Part shown: one piece after another, positions 38,079 through 49,521 of the stretch | How the letters are laid out: each line of letters starts with the position of its first letter | Numbering within the stretch: position 1 is the first letter of the stretch | Assembly (NCBI RefSeq): GCF_001303895.1 | Contig: NZ_LJSD01000016.1 | Location: 1-64,000, forward strand | Length of the DNA stretch: 64,000 nt | Direction: 5' to 3' | DNA from: Mesorhizobium sp. 1M-11 | Lineage (GTDB): Bacteria > Pseudomonadota > Alphaproteobacteria > Rhizobiales > Rhizobiaceae | The notes under the pieces: generated by a model | What the model saw: only the letters and a program-made list of their open reading frames with translations | What the model was told of the DNA's origin: nothing | The model's database searches: none | Made by a program: the position numbers and the translations under genes

Positions 38079-38531
38079 TCAGTGGAGGGTCTCTTCTTCA
38101 AGGTCGGGTGCCTGCCACATCTTTTCAAGATTGTAGAAGTCACGGACCTCGGGTCGGAAGACGTGCACGATGATATCGCCGGAATCGATCAACACCCAGT
38201 CAGCGCTGGCCAGCCCCTCGACGCGCGCATCGCCGTAACCGGCATCCTTGAGCGCTTTGAGGAGATGATCGGCAACCGCCGTGACATGACGGTTCGATCG
38301 GCCGGACGCGACAACCATGTAGTCGCCGAGGCTCGATTTTCCCTGAATGTCGATGGAGACGATGTTTTCGGCCTTGGAGTCTTCCAGACTGGCAAGGACT
38401 GTCTTGATGGCGCGGGCCGAGGCGTCGATGCCGCCTATCCCGGCCGCCGAAGGCACGATGTCGGCCTTCTTCCGCAGTGCTGTTCTCAGTGTCTTTCCTT
38501 TCGCGACAAGAACAACGAAGTCACCAACCAA
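38079..38531 (-). CDS. rsfS: Ribosome silencing factor RsfS
   Basis: RsfS binds ribosomal protein L14 and blocks joining of the subunits in poor conditions. Core motifs are VLASLEDSKAENIVSIDIQG, SSLGDYMVVASGRSNRHV and the ending SGDIIVHVFRPEVRDFYNLE. The open frame of 150 residues begins with a TTG at 38531; the homologous region starts near residue 15 (LRTALRKKAD), so a downstream non-ATG start near 38489 is possible. It lies between two RIME-type repeats. Confidence 0.93.
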   Translation of the reverse strand: MVGDFVVLVAKGKTLRTALRKKADIVPSAAGIGGIDASARAIKTVLASLEDSKAENIVSIDIQGKSSLGDYMVVASGRSNRHVTAVADHLLKALKDAGYGDARVEGLASADWVLIDSGDIIVHVFRPEVRDFYNLEKMWQAPDLEEETLH

Positions 38532-38585
38532 ATCAGGTGACCCCTAATAGATAGGCAGAGTCGCATTGCAGTTTCAAGACAAGCT

Positions 38586-38690
38586 GGAGTTATTCCAGCA
38601 AAAGTGCGAAGCGGTTTTGCGCCCGGAATTACGCAAAAAACAAAGAGTTAGAGCGTTTTCGCGTTTCCGTGAAACCGGAAACGCTCTAAC
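38586..38690. repeat. RIME-type intergenic repeat, copy D, inverted
   Basis: This copy is in the opposite orientation to copies A-C: TTATTCCAGCAAAAGTGCG comes first and AGAGCGTTTTCGCG...CCGGAAACGCTCT last. It separates nadD from rsfS, so copies C and D flank rsfS as an inverted pair about 520 bases apart. Confidence 0.85.
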
Positions 38691-38742
38691 CCACGCTTGT
38701 CATAAACGAACCGTCAAACCGCTGATCCATCTTGCAAAACTG

Positions 38743-39417
38743 CTATTTCTTCGCCGCTTGCCGGATCGCGGTCGATGACAGAAGCGAGCGCGGACCGTGG
38801 ATGAAGGTCCAGGCCGGCGCCCGCATATGCGCCAGAATGGGAGCATCGCCTTCGTCGATCCGGGCATAGTCGAACGTCTTGGCCACGACGGACGACAGAA
38901 AGGACAGGGTCGCTCCCGGCCGGTCGATGACGGCGATCGGGAAGGTCATGGCGATCTGGCGCCAGCGCTGCCATCGGTGGAAGTCGCGCAGCGAATCCGC
39001 CCCCATGATCCACACGAAATCGACTCCGGGGTTCTTGGCGCGCACCAGCGCCAGGGTGTCGGCGGTGTAGCGTATGTGGTGGCTTGCTTCGAAAGCCGTC
39101 ACCTTGATCCGCGGATTCTTGGTGACCTTTTCCGACAATCGGATGCGCTCGGCCAGCGGTGCGAGTTCACGTGTGCTCTTCAGCGGATTCCCCGGCGTGA
39201 CGATCCACCAGAGCTGATCGAGAGCAAGCCGCCTCAGCGCGATCTCGGCAACAAGAGCATGGCCGGCATGCGGTGGGTTGAACGAGCCCCCGAACAGGCC
39301 GACCTGCATGCCTTTTTCCACATAGGGCATGCGCAGATAATGCGAGGCGATCCCTGCTGGCGGCCGCGCCTGGTCAACCTGTTGGCCAATATCAGTCGGG
39401 GGTCCGTCGGATCTCAA
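38743..39417 (-). CDS. nadD: Nicotinate-nucleotide adenylyltransferase
   Basis: A protein of up to 224 residues that adenylates nicotinate mononucleotide in NAD synthesis. The nucleotidyltransferase signature is GLFGGSFNPPHAGHALVAEI; IMGADSLRDFHRWQRW and the closing LLSSTAIRQ are family motifs. The start is uncertain: the TTG at 39417 has GGGGA upstream, while the first ATG (39330) lies 7 codons before the conserved core. It follows proA by 45 bases. Confidence 0.94.
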   Translation of the reverse strand: MRSDGPPTDIGQQVDQARPPAGIASHYLRMPYVEKGMQVGLFGGSFNPPHAGHALVAEIALRRLALDQLWWIVTPGNPLKSTRELAPLAERIRLSEKVTKNPRIKVTAFEASHHIRYTADTLALVRAKNPGVDFVWIMGADSLRDFHRWQRWRQIAMTFPIAVIDRPGATLSFLSSVVAKTFDYARIDEGDAPILAHMRAPAWTFIHGPRSLLSSTAIRQAAKK

Positions 39418-39462
39418 ATTCTGGTCCCCAACCGCCTTACATCGAAAACGCGACCGAAGGTG

Positions 39463-40755
39463 CTACGACCGCACCTGTCCGTTGCCGCGCACGCGATATT
39501 TGAACGAGGTAAGCTGTTCCACGCCGACCGGGCCACGCGCGTGCATCTTGCCGGTGGCGATGCCGATCTCCGCGCCCATGCCGAACTCGCCGCCATCGGC
39601 GAATTGCGTCGAGGCGTTGTGCAGCAGGATGGCGGAGTCGATCTCGTTGAAGAAACGCTCCACGGCGGCGGCATCCTCGGCGACGATCGCCTCGGTGTGA
39701 TGCGACGAGAACGTCTCGATATGGTCGATGGCGCTGCCGACCCCGTCGACCAGCTTCACCGCGATGATGGCGTCGAGATATTCCGTCACCCAGTCGGCGT
39801 CCGTTGCCGGCGTGGCATTGGAGAAAGCCTTCAGCACGTCGGCATCGGCATGGATTTCGCAGCCGGCGGCGCGCAAGGCCTCCAGTACCGGAACCAGATG
39901 CGTGGACGCTGCGGCCCGGTCGACCAGCAGCGTTTCGGCCGCGCCGCAGATGCCGGTGCGCCGCATCTTGGCATTGACCGCGATCTTCACGGCCATGTCG
40001 AGATCGGCCGACTTGTCGATGTAGAGGTGGCAGATGCCTTCCAGATGCGCGAACACCGGAACACGCGCCTCGTTCTGCACGCGTTCGACAAGGCTGCGCC
40101 CGCCACGCGGGATGATGACGTCCAGATTGCCGGACAGGCCCTTCAGCATCTCGCCGACAGCGGCGCGATCGGTGGTCGGCACCAGCTGGATCGCGTCTTC
40201 AGGCAATCCCGCTGCCTTCAGCCCTTCGACCAGGCAGGTATGGATGGCGGCGGACGAATTGATCGAATCGGATCCGCCACGCAGGACTACTGCATTGCCG
40301 GCCTTCAGGCACAGCGCCCCGGCATCCGCCGTCACGTTCGGGCGGCTTTCATAGATGACGCCGATGACGCCGAGCGGCGTGCGCACGCGCTCGATGTGCA
40401 GGCCGTTCGGCCGGTCCCACTCGGTGATCGTGTCGCCGACAGGGTCCTTCAGTGCCGCGATCTCGCGAATGCCGTCGCTCATCGCGCCAATACGCGCGGG
40501 ATTGAGCTTCAGGCGATCCATGAAGGACGGCGAAAGACCTGCTTCCTCGCCATTCGCCACATCGATGGCATTGGCTTCCAGGATTGCCTTTTCGTTGCGC
40601 AGGATGGCGTCAGCCATGGCGGAGAGAGCGGCGTTCTTGGCAGCGGTCGAAGCGATGGCGAGCGGTCGCATGGCAGCCCGCGCCTTGCGGCCGATTTCTG
40701 CCATGAGCCGAGTGGTATCGCCCGTCTTCCCTTCATGCAGCGTCAGCATGCTCAT
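39463..40755 (-). CDS. proA: Glutamate-5-semialdehyde dehydrogenase (gamma-glutamyl phosphate reductase)
   Basis: A 430-residue NADPH enzyme, the second step of proline synthesis. The catalytic cysteine is in [33 protein letters not shown] and [15 protein letters not shown] are family blocks. Its ATG overlaps the proB stop by four bases (ATGA), so ProB and ProA are made together, as expected for an unstable intermediate passed between them. Confidence 0.97.
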   Translation of the reverse strand: MSMLTLHEGKTGDTTRLMAEIGRKARAAMRPLAIASTAAKNAALSAMADAILRNEKAILEANAIDVANGEEAGLSPSFMDRLKLNPARIGAMSDGIREIAALKDPVGDTITEWDRPNGLHIERVRTPLGVIGVIYESRPNVTADAGALCLKAGNAVVLRGGSDSINSSAAIHTCLVEGLKAAGLPEDAIQLVPTTDRAAVGEMLKGLSGNLDVIIPRGGRSLVERVQNEARVPVFAHLEGICHLYIDKSADLDMAVKIAVNAKMRRTGICGAAETLLVDRAAASTHLVPVLEALRAAGCEIHADADVLKAFSNATPATDADWVTEYLDAIIAVKLVDGVGSAIDHIETFSSHHTEAIVAEDAAAVERFFNEIDSAILLHNASTQFADGGEFGMGAEIGIATGKMHARGPVGVEQLTSFKYRVRGNGQVRS

Positions 40756-41909
40756 TCTCCACCTTGCGCGCCGGCTCCACCTTGCACACCAGCATGGCTG
40801 ACCACCAGATCGTCGCGGTGGATCATTGCCGAACGCGCCTCATAGCCGAGCACCGTTTCGATCTCGGCTGTCTTGAGACCGGCGATTCTTACGGCATCGG
40901 CCGCATCATAGGCAACCAGCCCACGCGCAATCTCGCGGCCTTCGGGCGACAGGATAGCCACGGTATCGCCGCGTGCGAAATTGCCGCTCACCAGTTTCAC
41001 CCCCGCCGGAAGCAACGATTTGCCCGACATCAGCGCGCCGATGGCGCCGGCGTCGACAGTCAGTCGCCCCGCCGGTTCCAACTGGCCGGCGATCCAGGTC
41101 TTGTAGCCTTTCACCGGCGTCGGGCTCGGCTTGAAGAAGGTGGCGCGCTCGCCACGCTCGATCGCCATCAGCGGCGACAGGCGCGTGCCCGCGGTGATCA
41201 CCATGGCGGTACCAGCCGCGTTGGCGATCTTGCCAGCATCGAGCTTGGTGCGCATGCCGCCGCGCGACAATTCTGAAGCCGCGGCACCCGCCATTGCCTC
41301 GATATCAGGCGTGATGCGCTCGACAACCGGAATGAACTGGGCATTCGGGTCGCGCGCCGGCGGCGCCGTATAAAGCCCGTCAATGTCGGAAAGCAGCACC
41401 AGAAGGTCCGCGCCCATCATCGTGGCGACACGCGCCGCCAGGCGATCATTGTCGCCATAGCGGATTTCGGACGTCGCCACCGTGTCGTTCTCGTTGATGA
41501 CAGGCACGGCCTTCATCTTGAGCAATGTCGAGATGGTGGCGCGCGCGTTGAGATAGCGCCGGCGCTCTTCCGTATCGCCCAAAGTGAGCAGGATCTGGCC
41601 GGATTTCAAACCATGACCGCCCAAGGCATCCGACCATGCGCCGGCCAATGCGATCTGCCCGACAGCGGCAGCCGCCTGGCTTTCTTCCAGTTTCAAGGCC
41701 CGCTTGCCAAGCCCCAGTATGGTGCGTCCGAGTGCAATGGCGCCCGACGATACGACAAGGACTTCCGCGCCGCCGGCAGCCAGCGTGCCGACATCCTGCG
41801 CCAGCGACGCCAGCCATTCGCGTTTCAACCCGGTCGTGCGGTCGACCAGCAGCGCCGAACCGATCTTGACCGTGATACGGCGGTATTTCTTCAGAGACTG
41901 CACGGACAT
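40752..41909 (-). CDS. proB: Glutamate 5-kinase
   Basis: A 385-residue kinase for the first step of proline synthesis. The amino-acid-kinase domain opens [12 protein letters not shown] and has [29 protein letters not shown] and [17 protein letters not shown] domain follows at about residues 285-370. It lies three bases after obgE and overlaps proA. Confidence 0.97.
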   Translation of the reverse strand: MSVQSLKKYRRITVKIGSALLVDRTTGLKREWLASLAQDVGTLAAGGAEVLVVSSGAIALGRTILGLGKRALKLEESQAAAAVGQIALAGAWSDALGGHGLKSGQILLTLGDTEERRRYLNARATISTLLKMKAVPVINENDTVATSEIRYGDNDRLAARVATMMGADLLVLLSDIDGLYTAPPARDPNAQFIPVVERITPDIEAMAGAAASELSRGGMRTKLDAGKIANAAGTAMVITAGTRLSPLMAIERGERATFFKPSPTPVKGYKTWIAGQLEPAGRLTVDAGAIGALMSGKSLLPAGVKLVSGNFARGDTVAILSPEGREIARGLVAYDAADAVRIAGLKTAEIETVLGYEARSAMIHRDDLVVSHAGVQGGAGAQGGE

Positions 41910-41912
41910 TTC

Positions 41913-42965
<1,053 letters not shown>

Positions 42966-43062
42966 CTATGGAGTTTCACGAACCCGTCTGCTCTAAACTA
43001 TGGAAAGCGCTAGAGCGAGAGCGGGCATGGCCGATTTTGCGGCCGGAGGCGGGAGAGTTCGT

Positions 43063-43932
43063 TTGAGGATCGTCACTTACAACATCCAGTACGGCATTGG
43101 CCTCGACGGCGGCTACAACCTCGCCCGCATCGCCGATGCCGTGCGTGGCGCCGATGTCATCGCCCTGCAGGAAGTCTCGCGCAACAACCCGCGCAACGGC
43201 GGACACGACATGGTTGCCGCGATCAGCGAAGCGTTGCCTGATTATTTTGCCGTCTATGGCTCGAATTTCGAGGCGAATATCGGTTCGTCCGTCGTTGACG
43301 GCCGCGCTCGCACCATCACCTTCCAGCTCGGCAACATGGTGTTGTCGAAGACACCGATCCATCTGTCGCGCAATCTGCTTCTGCCGCGAAGCCGCTCCGT
43401 CGGCACCATGAATTTCCAGCGCGGCGCCATCGAAGCCCTCGTTGAGACACCGCTCGGTTTCGTGCGCTTCTATTCGGCCCATCTCGACCATCGCAACCCA
43501 ATCGAACGCGCCAGGCAGATCCGCTACCTGCGTGACCGTGTGCTCAACTACGCGCTCGAAGGCGGCGGCCTGAGCGGCCTTGGCGAGATCGGCCTGCCGG
43601 AACCGCCATGTCCCGAGGCTTTCGTCGTGATGGGCGACTTCAACATGCTGGCCGGTTCGCCCGAATATGTCGAATTCGCCGGCATGCCCGATCATGAATT
43701 CGGCCTGCATCTCAGTGCCGATCTTGCCGTCGACGCCGCCGTGCGGCTGGGCGCCGGGGAACCGGACCTCGTCACCTGGGTCGACCCCGACCGTCCCGAG
43801 GACGAAAGCCGCCACAAGCGCATCGACTACATCTTCACCAGCGCCTCGCTGGCCGGCGCGCTGAAACGCCTCTGGGTCGACCGCAAAGCCGACGGCTCCG
43901 ATCATTTGCCCGTCTGGCTCGAACTCGGCTGA
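43063..43932 (+). CDS. Endonuclease/exonuclease/phosphatase-family protein
   Basis: A 289-residue metal-dependent phosphoesterase. All catalytic blocks are present: VTYNIQYG, ALQEVSR, the HLDH histidine, VVMGDFNML, RIDYIFTS and SDHLPVWLEL. The substrate may be a phosphodiester lipid or nucleic acid; nothing narrows it. The TTG at 43063 with GGGAGAG upstream starts directly at the conserved domain; the frame extends back to 43000. No signal peptide is present from either start. It converges with an acetyltransferase gene. Confidence 0.87.
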   Translation: MRIVTYNIQYGIGLDGGYNLARIADAVRGADVIALQEVSRNNPRNGGHDMVAAISEALPDYFAVYGSNFEANIGSSVVDGRARTITFQLGNMVLSKTPIHLSRNLLLPRSRSVGTMNFQRGAIEALVETPLGFVRFYSAHLDHRNPIERARQIRYLRDRVLNYALEGGGLSGLGEIGLPEPPCPEAFVVMGDFNMLAGSPEYVEFAGMPDHEFGLHLSADLAVDAAVRLGAGEPDLVTWVDPDRPEDESRHKRIDYIFTSASLAGALKRLWVDRKADGSDHLPVWLELG

Positions 43933-43936
43933 GGAG

Positions 43937-44473
43937 CTAGGCCAACGTTTGCCAGGCATCTCTGTTTGCCTTGTCGATGGTCGCCATGATGACCATATCG
44001 AGATAGCGGCCGTCGATGCAGGCCGCATCGCGTTCCACGCCCTCCTGGACGAACCCGACCTTGCGATAGAGGGCGATGGCACGCGCGTTGTCGGCATATG
44101 CGGACAGCTCGACGCGTACGATGCCCTGCCGGCGCGCTTCCTCAAGTGTCGTTTCGATCAACTGCTGCCCAAGCCCATGACCGCGATAGGCCGGAATGAT
44201 TCCCATGCCGAGGGTCCCTCTATGCGCATGAACGGGCCTTTCGTGACGCGAAATATCGCACCAGCCGACGACCTCGTCCTGCACCACAGCCACGAACTGC
44301 GGATTGCGCTTCTCGATCATGCCGCGCACGAAGTCGCGCGTGCCCGGCAGCGGCGGCGCTTCCAGGAAGGCGAGATATTTGCGTTCGCGGGCCACCGTAT
44401 CGAGCGCATGATGGAAGCCCTCGATATGAGCCTCCGCCATTGGCACGATGGTTGGTAAGGTTATGTCGGTCAT
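43937..44473 (-). CDS. GNAT-family N-acetyltransferase
   Basis: A 178-residue acetyltransferase. The acetyl-CoA loop is GIIPAYRGHGLGQQLIETTL and the last motif is NARAIALYRKVGFVQEGVER. The pattern resembles the phosphinothricin/RimI-like amino-group acetyltransferases. The ATG at 44473 is chosen from the open frame to 44521. It follows the next acetyltransferase on the same strand. Confidence 0.87.
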   Translation of the reverse strand: MTDITLPTIVPMAEAHIEGFHHALDTVARERKYLAFLEAPPLPGTRDFVRGMIEKRNPQFVAVVQDEVVGWCDISRHERPVHAHRGTLGMGIIPAYRGHGLGQQLIETTLEEARRQGIVRVELSAYADNARAIALYRKVGFVQEGVERDAACIDGRYLDMVIMATIDKANRDAWQTLA

Positions 44474-44533
44474 CGTCTTGCCTATTGCTGTCCGGCGCTG
44501 ACGACATTCTCCGAATGCCACCAGCCGACCGGT

Positions 44534-45121
44534 TTACAGCCGCACCCAGCTTCTCAGGCTCGCCCAGGTCCTGCGGTCGAGCCGGTAGCGCTCGACCGGC
44601 ACCTGGCCGGAGACCATGGAATTCAGCATGCCCTGTCCGGCATACTGGAAGCCGCACTTGTGAATGACCCGGCGCGAGGCCGGATTGATCACCCGGGTCG
44701 AGGCATGCAGGACCTGGATCGTCGTGCGGGTGAAGGCGAGATCGACCAGGGCATGCGCGGCCTCGGTGGCGTAGCCACGCTTCCAGTGCGGCTCGCCGAT
44801 CCAGTAGCCGAGTTCCAGGCCGCGGTCGGTGCTGTTCAGGCCGGCGCAGCCGATGAAGGCCCCGTTCTCGGCAAGCGTCAGCGCGTAGACGATGCCGCCG
44901 CGCGGCGCGCGCGCCATGGCCAGGAAGGCGCGGGCCTCCTCGATGCCGTAAGGATGCGGCATGCGGGCGAGCATCTCGGCGACATGGCGGTTGTCGGCAA
45001 GCGCCACCAGTTGATCGATATCCGCCTCGCAAGGCGCGCGCATCACCAGGCGCTCGGTGCGCAGCACCGGGTTATCGATCGTGAAGCCTCCGTCGTCCGT
45101 GTAGTCCGCTTCGGCAACCAT
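44534..45121 (-). CDS. GNAT-family N-acetyltransferase, RimJ/RimL type
   Basis: A 195-residue acetyltransferase. VLRTERLVMRAPCEADIDQL at about residue 20, GLELGYWIGEPHWKRGYATE and NPASRRVIHKCGFQY are the RimJ/RimL-type blocks. The ATG at 45121 follows GGAGGACT. It lies after the rpmA terminator in a position conserved in rhizobia between rpmA and obgE. Confidence 0.9.
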   Translation of the reverse strand: MVAEADYTDDGGFTIDNPVLRTERLVMRAPCEADIDQLVALADNRHVAEMLARMPHPYGIEEARAFLAMARAPRGGIVYALTLAENGAFIGCAGLNSTDRGLELGYWIGEPHWKRGYATEAAHALVDLAFTRTTIQVLHASTRVINPASRRVIHKCGFQYAGQGMLNSMVSGQVPVERYRLDRRTWASLRSWVRL

Positions 45122-45144
45122 TTTGATAGTCCTCCAGGCACGAG

Positions 45145-45173
45145 AAAAAGGGGAGATGGTCACCCATCTCCCC
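45145..45173 (-). terminator. Rho-independent terminator of rplU-rpmA
   Basis: GGGGAGATGG at 45150-45159 and CCATCTCCCC at 45164-45173 form a perfect 10-bp stem with a four-base loop. On the minus strand TTTTTCTCG follows. It lies about 70 bases past the rpmA stop. Confidence 0.9.
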
Positions 45174-45243
45174 TGATCCATTTCCTGGCTTGGCCAGACA
45201 CCGGTTCCCGAGATGGGGTGCCGGTGTCGTGGTGCGGAACCGG

Positions 45244-45513
<270 letters not shown>

Positions 45514-45613
45514 TTCATTGCTCCTTTGCGCCGCGGGGGCGCCTCAAAACCCTTATGAACGCGTTCGCGTTCCGTTTCAAGCCTGCTCGGGCGACATGGT
45601 CGCCCCAGAAGTC

Positions 45614-46063
45614 TTACTCAGCGGCGTCCTCTGCCTTGGCCTTCTTCGGCGCAGCCTTCTCCTTCTTCGGAGCGGCTTCGGCCTTGGCCTCTGCAGCGGT
45701 TTCCGCCTTCACTTCGGCCTTGGCAGCCGCCTTCTTGGAAGGCTTGGCACCAGCGACCAGAATCTCGGAGATGCGCACGGTGGTCTGAAGCTGGCGGTGG
45801 CCGATCTTGCGGCGCGAATTCTGCCGACGACGCTTCTTGAAAGCGATGACGGTGCGGTTCTTGCCCTGCTCGACGACTTCGGCGGTAACCACCGCGCCGT
45901 CGACGAACGGAGCGCCGATCACGACATTCTCGCCTTCGCCATGCGCCAGAACCTGGCCGATTTCGACGACGTCGCCGACATTGGCCTCGAGCTTCTCGAT
46001 CTTGAGCACATCGTTGGCGGCAACGCGATACTGCTTGCCGCCCGTTTTGATGACTGCGAACAT
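45614..46063 (-). CDS. rplU: Large ribosomal subunit protein bL21 with Ala/Lys/Glu-rich tail
   Basis: A 149-residue protein. The first 102 or so residues are bL21 ([39 protein letters not shown]). The final 45 are a low-complexity tail of Ala, Lys and Glu, common in alphaproteobacterial bL21. Long-tailed bL21 proteins of some rhizobia end in a helix-hairpin-helix-like domain, which this one lacks. The promoter lies in the 280 bases before tRNA-Ser, where I see no other gene. Confidence 0.97.
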   Translation of the reverse strand: MFAVIKTGGKQYRVAANDVLKIEKLEANVGDVVEIGQVLAHGEGENVVIGAPFVDGAVVTAEVVEQGKNRTVIAFKKRRRQNSRRKIGHRQLQTTVRISEILVAGAKPSKKAAAKAEVKAETAAEAKAEAAPKKEKAAPKKAKAEDAAE

Positions 46064-46340
46064 TTTTTGCCTTTCGCTGTTCGGTCGGCCTTTTTGAACC
46101 GCTTGTCCTTATCGGGGCGGTTCGGCCGTCTTTTTGTCAGTCTGCGGGTTCAAAAAACAAGCGGCGCGGAGAATCCCCCACGCCGAATGCGGGCCGTCCA
46201 TAACCGCAGCTTCGCGGTGAGTCAAGGCAAAGCCCGGCCCGCTTCGCCGAAAAGGGCCGAAATCAGGCCATTTAGGGCCTTGTGTCCCGGCCAAGCAGCC
46301 GTTATCTAGTGCGCCGCGCCGGCAAGGCCGACCACGCTGC

Positions 46341-46432
<92 letters not shown>

Positions 46433-46525
46433 CAATCTCTTCTTTTTTGGTCTCTCATTATCCGGGCTCGATGGCGAGTTCTCCAAATTAAGTGCGCCTT
46501 GAGCAGATGAAGACGGAACCGTATC

Positions 46526-47397
46526 TTGCAAGCGACTGACGTTTCGCGTGCTGTGGCTGCGGCCAGATCGACCGCTTCGGCGTTGGGCCTCACGGTCGAT
46601 GATGCGGTTGTTCTTCAGAATTCGAACAAGCTCACCCTGCGCCTTCTGCCCTGCGACACCCTTGCCCGGATCGGGCCTTTGGGGGATCGGGTGCTGCAGT
46701 TCGAGGTCGAGCTTGCCGCGCTGCTCTCCGAGACCGGGAGCCCTGCAGCTGCGCTCGAACCTCGCGTTCCGCCGCACGTCTATGAGCGCGATGGTTTCGC
46801 GGTCACATTTTGGACCTACCACACGTCTGTGATGCCAGATGTCGCACCGGTCGAGTATGCGCGTTCGCTACGGCGCCTGCACATCGGCATGCGACAGATT
46901 GAGATTGCCACGCCACGCTTCACGGATCGGGTCGCGGAGGCAGAGCGACTGCTGGCGAATCATCATCTGACGCCTGAATTGGCCGATGTCGACCGGGAGC
47001 TTCTCCGCAGCATGCTGAAGAGCCTCACACAAACGATCATCGATTGCGCCGCCGCGGAGCAATTGCTGCACGGCGAACCACATCCGGGCAATGTGCTCAG
47101 CACCAGGTTCGGGCCGCTGTTCATCGACCTTGAGACATGTTGCCGTGGGCCGGTGGAGTTCGACCTGGCTCATGTGCCTGATGCGGTCATCGAGCATTAT
47201 CCGGACGTCGATCAGACGTTGCTGAGCGCGTGCCGCACTCTCGTACTCGTGATGGTCGCAGCGTGGCGGTGGGACGCGGGCGACCAGTTTCCAAACGGCC
47301 GGCACTGGGCTGGACAACTCATCCGCACCCTACGCGAGGGTCCACCATGGCCGTCGCTCGATGCAATGACACGGCGCCTCGCCGGCGAGTCGCGAGA

Positions 47398-47413
<16 letters not shown>
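46526..47413 (+). CDS. Aminoglycoside phosphotransferase-family kinase-like protein
   Basis: A 295-residue protein of the APH/choline-kinase-like fold starting at a TTG. The catalytic loop reads LLHGEPHPGNVL, where the usual HGD aspartate is glutamate; the DNA codon is GAA. The metal loop is LFIDLETCCRGPVEFDLAH. The change is shared by a known subset of the family, so it may still bind nucleotide. The substrate is unknown; aminoglycoside resistance should not be assumed. It overlaps the end of the convergent reductase-like gene by 16 bases. Confidence 0.8.
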
Positions 47414-47928
<515 letters not shown>

Positions 47929-48114
47929 GCCACTTCCTTCCCACGCAGCGTTGCCCCACATCCGATTGCATTGTGCAATCAGAAATGAGGCAAATCAACT
48001 GATCTGATTTAGAACGCGCGGAACGGCTCTACGCTCGGGCTGAGAATCCGCTGGAGCCTGATCATAGTCTCTTGAAAACGGACCCATGCGGGTCGGCGGC
48101 ACGACGAACCTTCG

Positions 48115-48501
48115 TCATGCGACGGCTGATCCATCCTCCGTTGTCTTGAGCCCCTCGAAGCCGACTATGAGCTGCTGCACGCGCTTGTTCAGTGTGGCGA
48201 TGCTCTCGGACGTATTCTGGAGCTCCCGCAGCAGTTGCGCGGAGTCGTGAACATGTTCCCGTGGCTCACTTCCGATGCCGGTGAGAAGCCAGATCGGGCT
48301 GACGCCCAGGATACCGGCCATCGTGGTCAATCGGTTGGCCCGCAATTCGGCGCGATCGCGTTCCCACGCACTCCAGCTCGAGGTCAGGACGCCGAGCGCC
48401 TGCGCGGCCTGTGCGACGGAAAGCCCCGCGAACTCGCGCGCGAGCGATATCCGTCCGCCCAGCGTGTCGGCGGAAGGGTCGATTGTATGATGATGGATCA
48501 C
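48115..48501 (-). CDS. XRE-family helix-turn-helix regulator
   Basis: A 128-residue DNA-binding protein. The helix-turn-helix covers about residues 15-70: SLAREFAGLSVAQAAQALGV, then SWSAWERDRAELRANRL. A short helical tail (LLRELQNTSESIATLNKRVQ) may dimerise. It starts at a GTG with AGGAG upstream. It lies 131 bases downstream of the betaine-type binding-protein gene on the same strand, so a link with that transporter is possible but not shown. Confidence 0.85.
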   Translation of the reverse strand: MIHHHTIDPSADTLGGRISLAREFAGLSVAQAAQALGVLTSSWSAWERDRAELRANRLTTMAGILGVSPIWLLTGIGSEPREHVHDSAQLLRELQNTSESIATLNKRVQQLIVGFEGLKTTEDGSAVA

Positions 48502-48632
48502 GATTTCCGGTCTCCTTTTGAGAAAGGCTGCCCACAGGCCAGCTTCAGCTCTCGGGCAAGGGTGACGGCGGCGAGCGCCGCCGTCGGAGAAGCAGTCGAG
48601 GTCGTTTCTGGATCACCAGAAAGCCTGCGACC

Positions 48633-49496
48633 TCATCCTTCAACCCACTTCTTCACCTGGTCGGGATGATCGGCGATGTATTTGTCGACCGCCTTTTCGT
48701 AGGAGGTTTCCTGGGCATCGAACATCGCCGCCTCGAGTTCGGGGATCGGCAGGTTCATGCGCGAAAGCAGTTCCGCGACCTTGGGGTTGTCCTCCTTGAA
48801 CCCCTTGCGGGCGAGGATGTCGATATGTTCGGCCTTGCCGAGCGAGCCCTTGGGATCTTCGATGTAACGCAGCTTGTATTTGCCGAACATCCAGTGCGGG
48901 CTCCAGGCCGTGGCGACGAACCACTTCTCGGAACGCATGGCGCGGTCGACCGTGGTCAGCATGCCGGCCTCGCTGGAGATCTTCAGCTTGTAGTCCAGGC
49001 CATAGTCCTTGACCGCCTGCTCGGAAAGCCGCGTCAGGCCGGCACCTGGATCGATGCCTTGCACTTCGCCGCCGAGCTTCTCCTTCACCTCGTCCTTCTT
49101 CAGGTCCTCGATCGAGCTGATCTCGCTTTCGGGAATATACTGCGGAACGACCCAGCCCAGTTTCGCGCCGTCATAGATGGTGCCGAGCGTCTCCACCTTG
49201 GATTCCACGCGCTTGAAGTAGTCGGCATGGGTTTCGGGCAGCCAGGCCATCATCATGGCGTCGATGTCGCCGCGGCTGACACCCTGGTAGAGCGGAGCGA
49301 CATCCGTCTGCACGAGTTCGACTTTCTGGCCGAGCTTGTCCTGGATGAGCTTGGCGGCGAGCTTGGTGACGAATTCAGCGTCCGACCAGGCAGCCCAGCC
49401 CAGCTTCACGGGCTTGCCGTCCTGTGCGAAGGCTGCGGTGGTCATGGTGCCGGCAACGAGCGCGGCGAGCCCTATACGTGTCAGTGTTCTGAACAT
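48633..49496 (-). CDS. Glycine betaine/quaternary-amine ABC transporter substrate-binding protein
   Basis: A 287-residue OpuAC/ProX-type periplasmic protein. A signal peptide (MFRTLTRIGLAALVAGTMTT, cleavage at AFAQ) is followed by KLGWAAWSDAEFVTKLAAKL. Trp-rich segments (GVVP-less AKLGWVVPQY, ATAWSPHWMFGKY) could supply an aromatic cage for a quaternary ammonium. The ATG at 49496 follows AAGGAG. With the permease and ATPase it forms a three-gene importer next to genes for trimethylammonium breakdown, so a betaine or related compound is the likely ligand. Confidence 0.9.
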   Translation of the reverse strand: MFRTLTRIGLAALVAGTMTTAAFAQDGKPVKLGWAAWSDAEFVTKLAAKLIQDKLGQKVELVQTDVAPLYQGVSRGDIDAMMMAWLPETHADYFKRVESKVETLGTIYDGAKLGWVVPQYIPESEISSIEDLKKDEVKEKLGGEVQGIDPGAGLTRLSEQAVKDYGLDYKLKISSEAGMLTTVDRAMRSEKWFVATAWSPHWMFGKYKLRYIEDPKGSLGKAEHIDILARKGFKEDNPKVAELLSRMNLPIPELEAAMFDAQETSYEKAVDKYIADHPDQVKKWVEG

Positions 49497-49521
49497 GTTT
49501 TCTCCTTCGTATTTTAGAAGT

